Source of the DNA: Svornostia sp051306365
GTDB lineage: Bacteria > Actinomycetota > Thermoleophilia > Solirubrobacterales > Solirubrobacteraceae
DNA length: 9,904 nt
Reading direction: 5' to 3'
Assembly: GCA_051306365.1 (NCBI GenBank)
Contig: JBPPNC010000099.1
Span: 1-9,904 of the forward strand
Below the pieces are notes generated by a model. It was not told the origin of the DNA. It made no database searches and saw only the letters and a list, made by a program, of their open reading frames with translations. This document shows, piece after piece, positions 1 through 5,321 of the stretch. Position 1 is the stretch's first letter. Each line of letters opens with the position of its first letter. The position numbers and the translations under genes were made by a program.

Positions 1-300
1 CGCAAGGACCCGGACCGGTTCGTGAACGTGAGCTGGGAGGGAGACGCCACCACGGCGTTCAAGGTCGAGCTCGCCATCGACGGCTACGACCGCCACCGGC
101 TGCTGGAGGACCTCTCGCGGACGTTCGCGGAAGCGGGCGTGAACATCATCGAGGCGCGGTGCCTGGTGGAGCACCCGATGGTGCACAACCGGTTCGTCGT
201 CGAGGTCGCGGACACGCAGACGCTGAAGAGCATCGTCACGCGGCTGCGCAACATCGACTCGGTGTTCGACGCGTACCGGATCACGCCCGGGGCGGGGTAG
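1..300 (+). CDS. rel: C-terminal ACT domain of a RelA/SpoT-family (p)ppGpp synthetase/hydrolase (5' end outside window)
   Basis: Open from base 1 in frame 1 to a TAG at 298-300, giving the last 99 residues of a longer protein. The piece begins with a short lead (RKDPDRFVNVSWEG) of the type found just before the regulatory ACT domain in Rel proteins. It continues as a complete beta-alpha-beta-beta-alpha-beta ACT fold: FKVELAIDGYDRHRLLEDLS, then AEAGVNIIEARC, then NRFVVEVAD and a final helix TLKSIVTRLRNIDSVFDAYR. In long Rel proteins this domain senses amino-acid starvation on the ribosome and controls the balance of (p)ppGpp synthesis and hydrolysis. The catalytic HD and synthetase domains lie upstream and cannot be judged here. 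An ACT domain also occurs in other enzymes, but the RFVNVSW lead and the gene-terminal position favour Rel. The GTG at 22 is internal and not a start. Confidence 0.88.
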   Translation, partial: RKDPDRFVNVSWEGDATTAFKVELAIDGYDRHRLLEDLSRTFAEAGVNIIEARCLVEHPMVHNRFVVEVADTQTLKSIVTRLRNIDSVFDAYRITPGAG

Positions 301-473
301 CCGGCGCCGCTGTCGACTTCACGGCGCGTGCCGCCGGAAACTCGACACCGCGTCAGCGGCCGCCCAATCTGGGGCGAACCACGTGCCGCGGGGGTGCGCA
401 AGGCAGTGCCCCGAACGACGTGCACGCGAAATGAACGCCATTCGGGAGTCCGCGGAGAACTCTTCGAACCGGT
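301..473. other. Intergenic region after rel, possible weak terminator
   Basis: I see no coding region with convincing codon bias here. A short hairpin at 391-412 (GGGG at 391-394 pairs with CCCC at 409-412, extended by two wobble pairs and a C-G pair, loop of about 8 bases) could end rel transcription. It has no T-tract after it and is weak evidence. An ATG at 431 opens a frame running to 691, but its middle part is Arg/Gly-rich with poor third-position GC, so I do not accept it as a gene as it stands. Confidence 0.3.
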
Positions 474-691
474 GTGCCGGTCGAGCCGCTCGCGGCAGCG
501 TTCGGCACGGGGGCGCTGGTGATCTGGGTCGACCGTTCCCGTCTGCGGGTCGCATCGGAGCGGGACGGGGTCTTCGCGCCGGCCCCGCCCCGACCGGCCG
601 GGCGGACGAGGTCCGTCTGCTCACCGGTACTGCGGCCCTCGTCTGGTACGACGGCAACCACCGCGCGATGGTGAGCCTCGGCAGGCCGTGA
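474..691 (+). pseudogene. Possible short coding region interrupted by one frameshift
   Basis: From about 474 (GTG) the frame reads VPVEPLAAAFGTGALVIWVD and onward to about 602. By my count about 38 of 43 codons there end in G or C, as in the real genes around it. After base 600 that frame deteriorates, and the frame one base back takes over from 602 (ADEVRLLTGTAALVWYDGNH, ending at a TGA at 689-691), again with about 26 of 29 codons ending in G or C. The junction is a GGG run at 600-602; one extra G would join both parts into one protein of about 72 residues. This may be a decayed gene, a sequencing error, or a real frameshift site. I do not recognise the product, and the start is uncertain because no good ribosome binding site precedes 474. 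Confidence 0.35.
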
Positions 692-707
692 CGCGGCGAC
701 CGGGCGG

Positions 708-1688
708 TCAGCGCACGACGCGCAGCCCGCCCGGGATGACCCGGAACACGGCGTGGTCGACATCGCCGATGTAGTCGCCGTCGACCTCCAGCGGGATCGG
801 GACCGCCGACCGCATGACGATCTCGTCGACCGCCGGCAGCTGCTCGACGTGCTTGTGATCGACCATCCGCGTGCGGTTGACGAGCAGGCGGAACGCGATC
901 GTGGGCACGTCGACGGCGAGCGCTCGGCGCAGGACCACCCCCGACAGCGTGCCGCTGCTCAGCGACACGTCCTCGGCGACGTGCAGCGGGTGGTTGCCGA
1001 AGTACGTGAACGGGTCGCCGTTCTGGACGATCGCGGTCATACCCTCGACGGTCAGGTCGCCGGCGGTGACCTCGAACCGCGGTGGGCGCCACAGGTAGTC
1101 ACGCATGGCGACGTGCACGGCGCGGTACATGAAGTACCACGGGCCATGGCGGTGCTTGAGGTGCGGCCGCGCGTCGACCTCCTTGACCACGGCGGCGTCG
1201 ACGCCGACACCGGCGGAGAAGGTGAAGTACCGGTCGTTGACCTGCGCGAGGTCGACGCGGTCGACGTGCCAGCGGTCGCCGAGCATCAGCAGGTGCTCGG
1301 TCGCGTCTACGATGTCGCCCGGGATGCCGAGCATCTTGCACAGCACGTTCGTCGCGCCACCGGGCAGGCAGGTCAGCGGCGTGGAGGAGCCCACGAGGCC
1401 GTTCGCGCACTCGTTGACGGTCCCGTCGCCCCCGAACGCGACGACCGCGTCGTAGCCCTCGGCCGCCGCCTCGCGGCACAGCTCGGTGGCGTGGTTGCGG
1501 CGCTGCGTGTCGACGGACTCCACGTCGTAGCGGCCACCCAGCGCGTAGATGACGAGCTTCTTCAGCCGGTCGGACACCGTCGTGGCGTACGGGTTGGTGA
1601 TGACGAGCAGGCGCTTGCGCTCGGTCGGCGTGGCGAGCGCGAACTGCTCGCCGAGACGCTCGAGCGGGTCGGCGTGGGGGAAGGCCAT
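708..1688 (-). CDS. Diacylglycerol kinase catalytic-domain lipid kinase
   Basis: 326 residues from ATG 1688, with AGGA about 10 bases upstream as ribosome binding site. The family phosphorylates diacylglycerol or related lipids (sphingoid bases, phosphatidylinositol precursors) at the cytoplasmic face of the membrane. The N-terminal half is a DAGK_cat domain: a first strand LLVITNPYA (about 27-35) and the nucleotide-binding motif GGDGTVNE at 86-93. The usual P-x-G-T-x-N motif appears as LPGGATNV (108-115), with Ala where Thr is common. The C-terminal half is the beta-sandwich lid typical of DgkB/YegS proteins, with EVDGD at 301-305 near the end, where the fold returns to the active site. Length fits the family (about 300-330). 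The lipid substrate cannot be read from sequence. It lies downstream of corA in the same direction with an 88-base gap holding a hairpin, so it may have its own promoter or be read through. Confidence 0.85.
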   Translation of the reverse strand: MAFPHADPLERLGEQFALATPTERKRLLVITNPYATTVSDRLKKLVIYALGGRYDVESVDTQRRNHATELCREAAAEGYDAVVAFGGDGTVNECANGLVGSSTPLTCLPGGATNVLCKMLGIPGDIVDATEHLLMLGDRWHVDRVDLAQVNDRYFTFSAGVGVDAAVVKEVDARPHLKHRHGPWYFMYRAVHVAMRDYLWRPPRFEVTAGDLTVEGMTAIVQNGDPFTYFGNHPLHVAEDVSLSSGTLSGVVLRRALAVDVPTIAFRLLVNRTRMVDHKHVEQLPAVDEIVMRSAVPIPLEVDGDYIGDVDHAVFRVIPGGLRVVR

Positions 1689-1723
1689 CGGGGGTCCTAC
1701 ACCGCAGACCCGGCAGCGTTACC

Positions 1724-1753
1724 GGGAGTTTCGGCCCCCGGCCGAACACTCCC
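1724..1753 (-). terminator. Strong intercistronic hairpin between corA and the lipid kinase
   Basis: GGGAGT plus TTCGGCC (1724-1736) pairs with GGCCGAA plus ACTCCC (1740-1753) around a CCC loop, with a single bulged C at 1747: 13 base pairs. A second hairpin directly at the corA stop, AATCGG (1759-1764) with CCGATT (1771-1776), precedes it on the minus strand. There is no U-tract after the stem, as is common for GC-rich actinobacterial terminators. It could therefore be a terminator for corA, an attenuator, or an mRNA processing or stability element. Confidence 0.5.
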
Positions 1754-1776
1754 AGTGGAATCGGCGCCAGCCGATT

Positions 1777-2781
1777 TCACAGCCAGTTGCGGTGCCGGAA
1801 GTAGCCGAGCATGCCGCCGAGCATCGCGACCATCACGAGGATGACGACCCAGAACGCTTCGACGTCGCCCTCGCCGGGCACGTGGACGTTCATGCCGAAC
1901 ACGCTCGCGACGAGGGTGAGCGGCAGGACCACGACGCTGATGGACGTCAGCACGCGCAGGATGTCGTTGACGCGATGCGAGATCACCGATTCGTTGGTGG
2001 ACTCCAGCGCCTCGACGACCTCCTTGTAGTTCTCGAGCATGTCCCAGATGCGCTCGTTCGCGTCGTTGATGTCGTCGAAATACATCTCGAGATCCTCGGC
2101 GACGTAGCGCTTCGTCCGCTCGAGGTCGCGCAGCGCCGTGCGCTGCGGCCGGACGATCTTGCGGAAGTTGATGATCTCCTGCTTGACGTTGGAGATGTCG
2201 CGGACGATCGCCTCGGAGTGCCCCTCGAAGATGTCGTCTTCGAGACGCTCGAGCTTGTTGCCCATCTTGCGCAGCATCGGGAACGACGCGTCCACGCAGT
2301 CATCGACGATCTTGTAGAGGAGGTAGCCGGCGCCCTTGCCGAAGAGCGCGTCGCGGACGTCCTCCCGCGCGCGGCAGCGTTCGAAGAGGTACTCGAGCGG
2401 CTGGATCGGCTCGTTGGGCAGCGTGATGACGTAGTCGGGGCCGATGAACGCATCGAGCTCGGCGGCGTTCAGCCGGCCGACCGTCTTATCGAAGCGCGGG
2501 AAGTGCAGCACGACGAACTGGTAGTCGTCGTACTCGTCGACCTTCGGGCGCTGGTTGCGCGAGTAGACGTCCTCGTAGTCGAGGTGATGGAAGTTGAAGT
2601 GCTCCTCCAGCCACGCGCGCTCCAGCGGGCCGGGACGCTCGATGTTGATCCACCGCAGGCCGGGGGCCTCGACGATCTCGACGTTCGGGGTCTCGGACTC
2701 AGGTTCGTGACGCGCGGGCGGGATGCCACGGGAGCGCGCGCGGACCGGCCGGCCGAAGCGGGGCTTGGGCAGGTTCGGCAT
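1777..2781 (-). CDS. corA: CorA-family magnesium/divalent metal ion transporter
   Basis: 334 residues from ATG 2781. CorA proteins form homopentameric inner-membrane channels that take up Mg2+ (some Co2+, Ni2+ or Zn2+). The N-terminal cytoplasmic domain begins near WINIERPGPLE and includes the conserved YVITLPNEPIQPLEYLFERC stretch. A long helical stalk follows (roughly residues 155-265, rich in Glu/Arg/Lys). Two C-terminal membrane segments come last: the first ends at the signature GMN (about 296-298, within LTLVASVFGMN), the second is WVVILVMVAMLGGMLGYF, and the tail RHRNWL is basic. The loop between them (VHVPGEGDVEAF) is short. A longer reading from TTG 2859 is open, but it would add 26 low-similarity residues and would begin upstream of the likely promoter, so I chose the ATG. 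No clear Shine-Dalgarno precedes 2781. It is divergent from the riboswitch operon. Confidence 0.9.
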   Translation of the reverse strand: MPNLPKPRFGRPVRARSRGIPPARHEPESETPNVEIVEAPGLRWINIERPGPLERAWLEEHFNFHHLDYEDVYSRNQRPKVDEYDDYQFVVLHFPRFDKTVGRLNAAELDAFIGPDYVITLPNEPIQPLEYLFERCRAREDVRDALFGKGAGYLLYKIVDDCVDASFPMLRKMGNKLERLEDDIFEGHSEAIVRDISNVKQEIINFRKIVRPQRTALRDLERTKRYVAEDLEMYFDDINDANERIWDMLENYKEVVEALESTNESVISHRVNDILRVLTSISVVVLPLTLVASVFGMNVHVPGEGDVEAFWVVILVMVAMLGGMLGYFRHRNWL

Positions 2782-2843
2782 GGCGACTTGGAGGCTCGTC
2801 TGGTGTGGGCATCGGTGCTTCGTCCATCTTCGCGTCGACGGAA

Positions 2844-2849
2844 AGTGTA
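2844..2849 (-). promoter_or_regulatory. Possible corA promoter -10 element
   Basis: Read on the minus strand, TACACT (4 of 6 matches to TATAAT) lies about 62 bases upstream of the corA ATG; the -35 region is poor. Its position would place the transcript start downstream of the alternative TTG codon, which agrees with translation from ATG 2781. Weak evidence. Confidence 0.2.
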
Positions 2850-2865
2850 CCTCCGTCAAGTCCGT

Positions 2866-2874
2866 TGCTAAGCT
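2866..2874 (+). promoter_or_regulatory. Possible extended -10 promoter of the riboswitch operon
   Basis: TGCTAAGCT fits the extended -10 pattern TGn-TAnnnT and lies about 20 bases before the riboswitch aptamer, so transcription would start near 2881, where a leader with an intact P1 stem needs it. There is no convincing -35 element, which extended -10 promoters often lack. No other candidate in this gap is better placed. Confidence 0.3.
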
Positions 2875-2893
2875 GCCGACTCACATAGCTGGA

Positions 2894-2989
2894 CACATCC
2901 AGAGGGGTGGAGGGACTGGCCCGATGAAACCCCGGCAACCATCCCGTCGTCAGTGACGACGGGAACGGTGCCAATTCCTGTTAGATGCG
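2894..2989 (+). promoter_or_regulatory. SAM-I (S-box) riboswitch aptamer
   Basis: The conserved S-box core is present in order. AGAGGGGTGGAGGGACTGGC (from 2901) leads into CCCGATGAAACCCCGGCAACC, giving the P2 stem with its kink-turn and pseudoknot bases. P3 is a perfect 9-bp hairpin (CCCGTCGTC 2943-2951 with GACGACGGG 2955-2963). GGTGCCAATTCC (about 2967-2978) is the P4 side. A short P1 closes it: CATC 2896-2899 with GATG 2984-2987. SAM-I aptamers bind S-adenosylmethionine and, in nearly all known cases, switch downstream methionine, cysteine or SAM genes off when SAM is plentiful. Its target here is the operon starting at 3038. The presence of the P4 sequence and the GAGGGACTGGCCC core favours SAM-I over SAM-IV. 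Confidence 0.93.
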
Positions 2990-3008
2990 GCCGGAGCTTC
3001 CAGAGAGC

Positions 3009-3030
3009 CTCCGCCACAACCAACGCGGAG
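3009..3030 (+). promoter_or_regulatory. Ribosome-binding-site-sequestering hairpin (riboswitch expression platform)
   Basis: CTCCGC (3009-3014) is exactly complementary to GCGGAG (3025-3030), which contains the Shine-Dalgarno (GGAG 3027-3030) seven bases before ATG 3038. CTCCG can instead pair with CGGAG at 2992-2996, immediately after the aptamer, which would free the ribosome binding site. There is no U-tract terminator, so control of translation initiation is the natural reading. The pairing is visible in the sequence; which form SAM favours is inferred from how other SAM-I switches behave (bound means off). Confidence 0.6.
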
Positions 3031-3037
3031 TAGAAAC

Positions 3038-4306
3038 ATGGGAGCCACTCACCTGAAGTGCCGGGAATGTGCGACGGAGTACGCCCTGGAGGCCAGCTTC
3101 GTCTGCAACCGCTGCTTCGGCCCGCTCGAAGTCGCCTACGACCACGCCGGTCTCGGTGACGACCCGGCCGCCACGCGCCGCCGGATCCAGGGCGGCCCGC
3201 AGAACATCTGGCGCTACGCCGACTTCCTGCCGCTCGCGGCGCCGCCGGCGCCGTCGCAGCGCGTCGGGTCGATCCTCGGTCTGCCCGCCGGCTGCACGCC
3301 GCTGCTGAAGGCCGACCGGCTGGCTGAGCGTCTCGGGCTCGGCGAGGTGTGGGTCAAGAACGACGCCCACAACCCCACGCACTCCTTCAAGGACCGCGTC
3401 GTCGCGGTCGCCGCCGCCCGGGCGCGCGAGCTGGGCTTTGACACGCTCGCGTGCGCGTCGACCGGCAACCTCGCCAACGCGGTCGCGGCCGCCGGCGCCG
3501 CGCTGGGGATGGACTCCTACGTCTTCATCCCGAGCAACCTCGAGGAGCAGAAGATCCTGGCCACCGGGATCTACGGCACGAACCTCGTGAAGATCCGCGG
3601 CAACTACGACGACGTCAACCGTCTGTGCCTCGAGCTGTCCGGCGAGCACGAGAGCTGGGCGTTCGTGAACGTCAACATGCGGCCGTACTACGCCGAGGGC
3701 TCCAAGACCCTGGCGTACGAGATCTCCGAGCAGCTCGGCTTCCGCACGCCCGATCGCATCGTGTCGCCGATCGCGTCGGGCTCGCTGTTCACGAAGATCG
3801 GCAAGGGCTTCCAGGAGTGGCTGGACCTCGGCCTCATCGAAGGCGACGTTCCGATCATGAGCGGCGCGCAGGCCACGGGCTGCTCGCCGGTCGCCACCGC
3901 GTTCGGTGAGGGTCGCAACGTCTGCAAGCCCGTCAAGCCGGACACGATCGCCAAGTCGCTGGCCATCGGCAACCCGGCCGACGGCCCGTACGCCATCGAC
4001 CTCGCCAACCAGACCGGCGGCACGATCGACGCGGTCACCGACGACGAGATCCGCGAGGGCATCAAGCTGCTCGCCGAGACCACCGGCGTCTTCACCGAGA
4101 CGGCCGGCGGTGTTACGACGGCCACGCTGAAGAAGCTCGCCGACCGCGGTGAGATCGGCAGGGACGAGCGCGTCGTCCTCGTCATCACCGGCGACGGCCT
4201 GAAGACCCTCGACGCGGTGCGCGGGTCGTTCGAGTCCTACGAGATCGACGCGGACGTCGCGTCGTTCAACACGACGGTTCCCACCCCCACGGAGGTCACG
4301 GCGTAG
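3038..4306 (+). CDS. thrC: Threonine-synthase-like PLP enzyme (possible O-phosphohomoserine-dependent homocysteine synthase)
   Basis: 422 residues, fold-type II PLP enzyme of the threonine synthase family. An N-terminal zinc ribbon has C8-x2-C11 and C23-x2-C26. The PLP lysine is K118 in NPTHSFKDR (112-120). ASTGNLANA (140-148) is the substrate/phosphate-binding loop, PIASGSLFTK (244-253) lies where the PLP phosphate loop is expected, and TGDGLKT (384-390) is the C-terminal motif. Threonine synthase converts O-phosphohomoserine to threonine. Three positions differ from the usual family motifs as I know them: NPTHSFKDRVV for NPTGSFKDRG, an unusual PIASGSL loop, and TGDGLKT for TGHGLKD or TGNGLKD. 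The gene lies behind a SAM riboswitch and abuts a CysO-like sulfur carrier with no gap, so I suspect it transfers sulfur to O-phosphohomoserine rather than adding water. Annotation by similarity would be threonine synthase. Start at ATG 3038 is supported by GGAG at 3027-3030. Confidence 0.85.
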   Translation: MGATHLKCRECATEYALEASFVCNRCFGPLEVAYDHAGLGDDPAATRRRIQGGPQNIWRYADFLPLAAPPAPSQRVGSILGLPAGCTPLLKADRLAERLGLGEVWVKNDAHNPTHSFKDRVVAVAAARARELGFDTLACASTGNLANAVAAAGAALGMDSYVFIPSNLEEQKILATGIYGTNLVKIRGNYDDVNRLCLELSGEHESWAFVNVNMRPYYAEGSKTLAYEISEQLGFRTPDRIVSPIASGSLFTKIGKGFQEWLDLGLIEGDVPIMSGAQATGCSPVATAFGEGRNVCKPVKPDTIAKSLAIGNPADGPYAIDLANQTGGTIDAVTDDEIREGIKLLAETTGVFTETAGGVTTATLKKLADRGEIGRDERVVLVITGDGLKTLDAVRGSFESYEIDADVASFNTTVPTPTEVTA

Positions 4307-4579
4307 ATGTCGGTCATGGTCAAGCTCCCCACCCAGCTGCGCGACGCCGCAGCAGGCAACGCGGCGGTGTCCGTCGAGGGCTCCACGGTGGGGGAGGCGC
4401 TGGAGGCGCTGTTCGCCGAGCACGGAGAGCTGCGCGAGCGGCTGTTTCAGGACGGTGAGCTGCGCCGCTTCGTGAACGTCTTCGTCGCAGGTGAGGACGT
4501 GCGGTACCTCGAAGGGCTCGACACCGCCGTCCCGGCGGGCGGCGAGCTCACGATCCTCCCGGCGGTCGCGGGCGGCTGA
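4307..4579 (+). CDS. CysO/MoaD/ThiS-type ubiquitin-like sulfur carrier protein
   Basis: 90 residues with a beta-grasp fold ending in a free Gly-Gly (residues 89-90, tail LTILPAVAGG). Such carriers are adenylated at the C-terminal Gly by a MoeB/MoeZ-type enzyme and converted to a thiocarboxylate that donates sulfide. The stretch LRRFVNVFVAGEDVRYLEG and the tail LPAVAGG resemble, from memory, CysO of M. tuberculosis (cysteine synthesis with CysM) more than MoaD (molybdopterin) or ThiS (thiamine). Its ATG follows the stop codon of the PLP enzyme directly, and a GGAGGT at 4291-4296 inside that gene serves as ribosome binding site, so the two are probably translationally coupled and made in similar amounts. 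This strongly suggests that the carrier is the sulfur donor for the upstream enzyme. An alternative start at ATG 4316 would remove only three residues. Confidence 0.88.
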   Translation: MSVMVKLPTQLRDAAAGNAAVSVEGSTVGEALEALFAEHGELRERLFQDGELRRFVNVFVAGEDVRYLEGLDTAVPAGGELTILPAVAGG

Positions 4580-4580
4580 C

Positions 4581-5321
4581 ATGGCCCAGCCCGAGCTCGT
4601 CCTGCACGTCCTGGCGCCGTCTCACCCCTGCGCGACCGTCGAGGCCGCGCTGCGGGTCAAGGGGCTGGAGTTCGAGCGGGTCGAGCTGCCGATCGGCCGC
4701 CATCAGGAACCGATGGCCGAGATCTACGGCGAGGGCAACACGACGGTCCCGGGCCTGCTGATCGACGGCGAGCCGGTCCACGGATCGAACCCGATCATGG
4801 AACGGCTCGACGCCCTGGCGCCCGAGCCCAGCCTGTTCCCGGCCGAGAAGGCCGACCGCATCACCGAGGCGGCCCGGTGGGGCGACGGGCAGCTGCAGGA
4901 CCTGGGTCGCCGAATCCCGTGGGGCGCGCTGTACTTCCGGCCCGAGGCGATGGGCACCATGGCGCCCGGCGGCGGGCCGCTGGACCCGGCGGGCACGGAC
5001 TACGCGATGAAGTTCGTCCGCGCGTCGTGGAAGTACCACAACCTCACGGCCGTCCAGCTGTCCGAGGACCTGCAGGCGCTTCCCGGGCTCCTCGATGAGG
5101 TCGACGCCCTCATCGCCGGGGGGATCCTCGGCGGTGACGAGCCGAACGCGGCCGACCTGCAGATCGGCGCGACGCTGGCGGTGCTGCGCATCGTCGGTGA
5201 CGTGCGTCCGCTGATCGACGCGCGTCCATGCGCCGAGCTGGCCACCCGGTGGTTCGGCGAGCGTCCGGGTGAGGTCCCTGCCGGCGCGTTCCCCGCCGGG
5301 TGGGTCCCGCAGCCGGGCTAG
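4581..5321 (+). CDS. Glutathione S-transferase-fold protein
   Basis: 246 residues from ATG 4581, one base after the carrier's stop codon, so third in the riboswitch operon and probably coupled. An N-terminal thioredoxin-like half has LVLHVLAPSHPCATVEAAL with a Cys at 17 at the active-site turn. The cis-proline motif follows in TTVPGLL (54-60, P57), and GSNPIMERLD (68-77) is where the thiol's gamma-glutamyl group binds in GSTs. An all-helical C-terminal half contains the capping motif GDEPNAADLQIG (185-196). Many actinobacteria use mycothiol instead of glutathione, so the actual thiol is unknown; it may be glutathione-independent. Membership in the SAM-regulated operon hints at a role with thiols or reactive sulfur, but the substrate cannot be inferred. 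The proline-rich end (VPAGAFPAGWVPQPG) is unusual for a GST. Confidence 0.8.
   Translation: MAQPELVLHVLAPSHPCATVEAALRVKGLEFERVELPIGRHQEPMAEIYGEGNTTVPGLLIDGEPVHGSNPIMERLDALAPEPSLFPAEKADRITEAARWGDGQLQDLGRRIPWGALYFRPEAMGTMAPGGGPLDPAGTDYAMKFVRASWKYHNLTAVQLSEDLQALPGLLDEVDALIAGGILGGDEPNAADLQIGATLAVLRIVGDVRPLIDARPCAELATRWFGERPGEVPAGAFPAGWVPQPG

Noticed and set aside
431..691. Single gene from ATG 431 to 691 in one frame
   Set aside because: The middle third is Arg/Gly-rich with low third-position GC, while another frame looks coding there; no ribosome binding site.
2782..2859. Longer corA starting at TTG 2859
   Set aside because: The added residues do not look like CorA, there is no ribosome binding site, and the likely promoter would lie inside it. 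ATG 2781 gives a normal family length.
753..2871. Long plus-strand open frames opposite the lipid kinase and corA
   Set aside because: Low-complexity Val/Asp/Arg-rich products; the minus-strand reading gives GGDGTVNE and GMN motifs with the expected lengths.
2894..2989. SAM-IV or SAM-I/IV class instead of SAM-I
   Set aside because: The GAGGGACTGGCCC core followed by P3 and GGTGCCAATTCC matches the SAM-I layout; the extra SAM-IV features are not seen.
2981..4582. A 533-codon minus-strand open frame across the riboswitch operon
   Set aside because: Antisense to thrC-like and carrier genes with clear motifs; low-complexity composition and no start signals.
3038..5321. Molybdopterin or thiamine locus based on the MoaD/ThiS-like carrier
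   Set aside because: No moa, moe or thi genes are near, the tail resembles CysO, and control is by a SAM rather than a Moco or TPP riboswitch.
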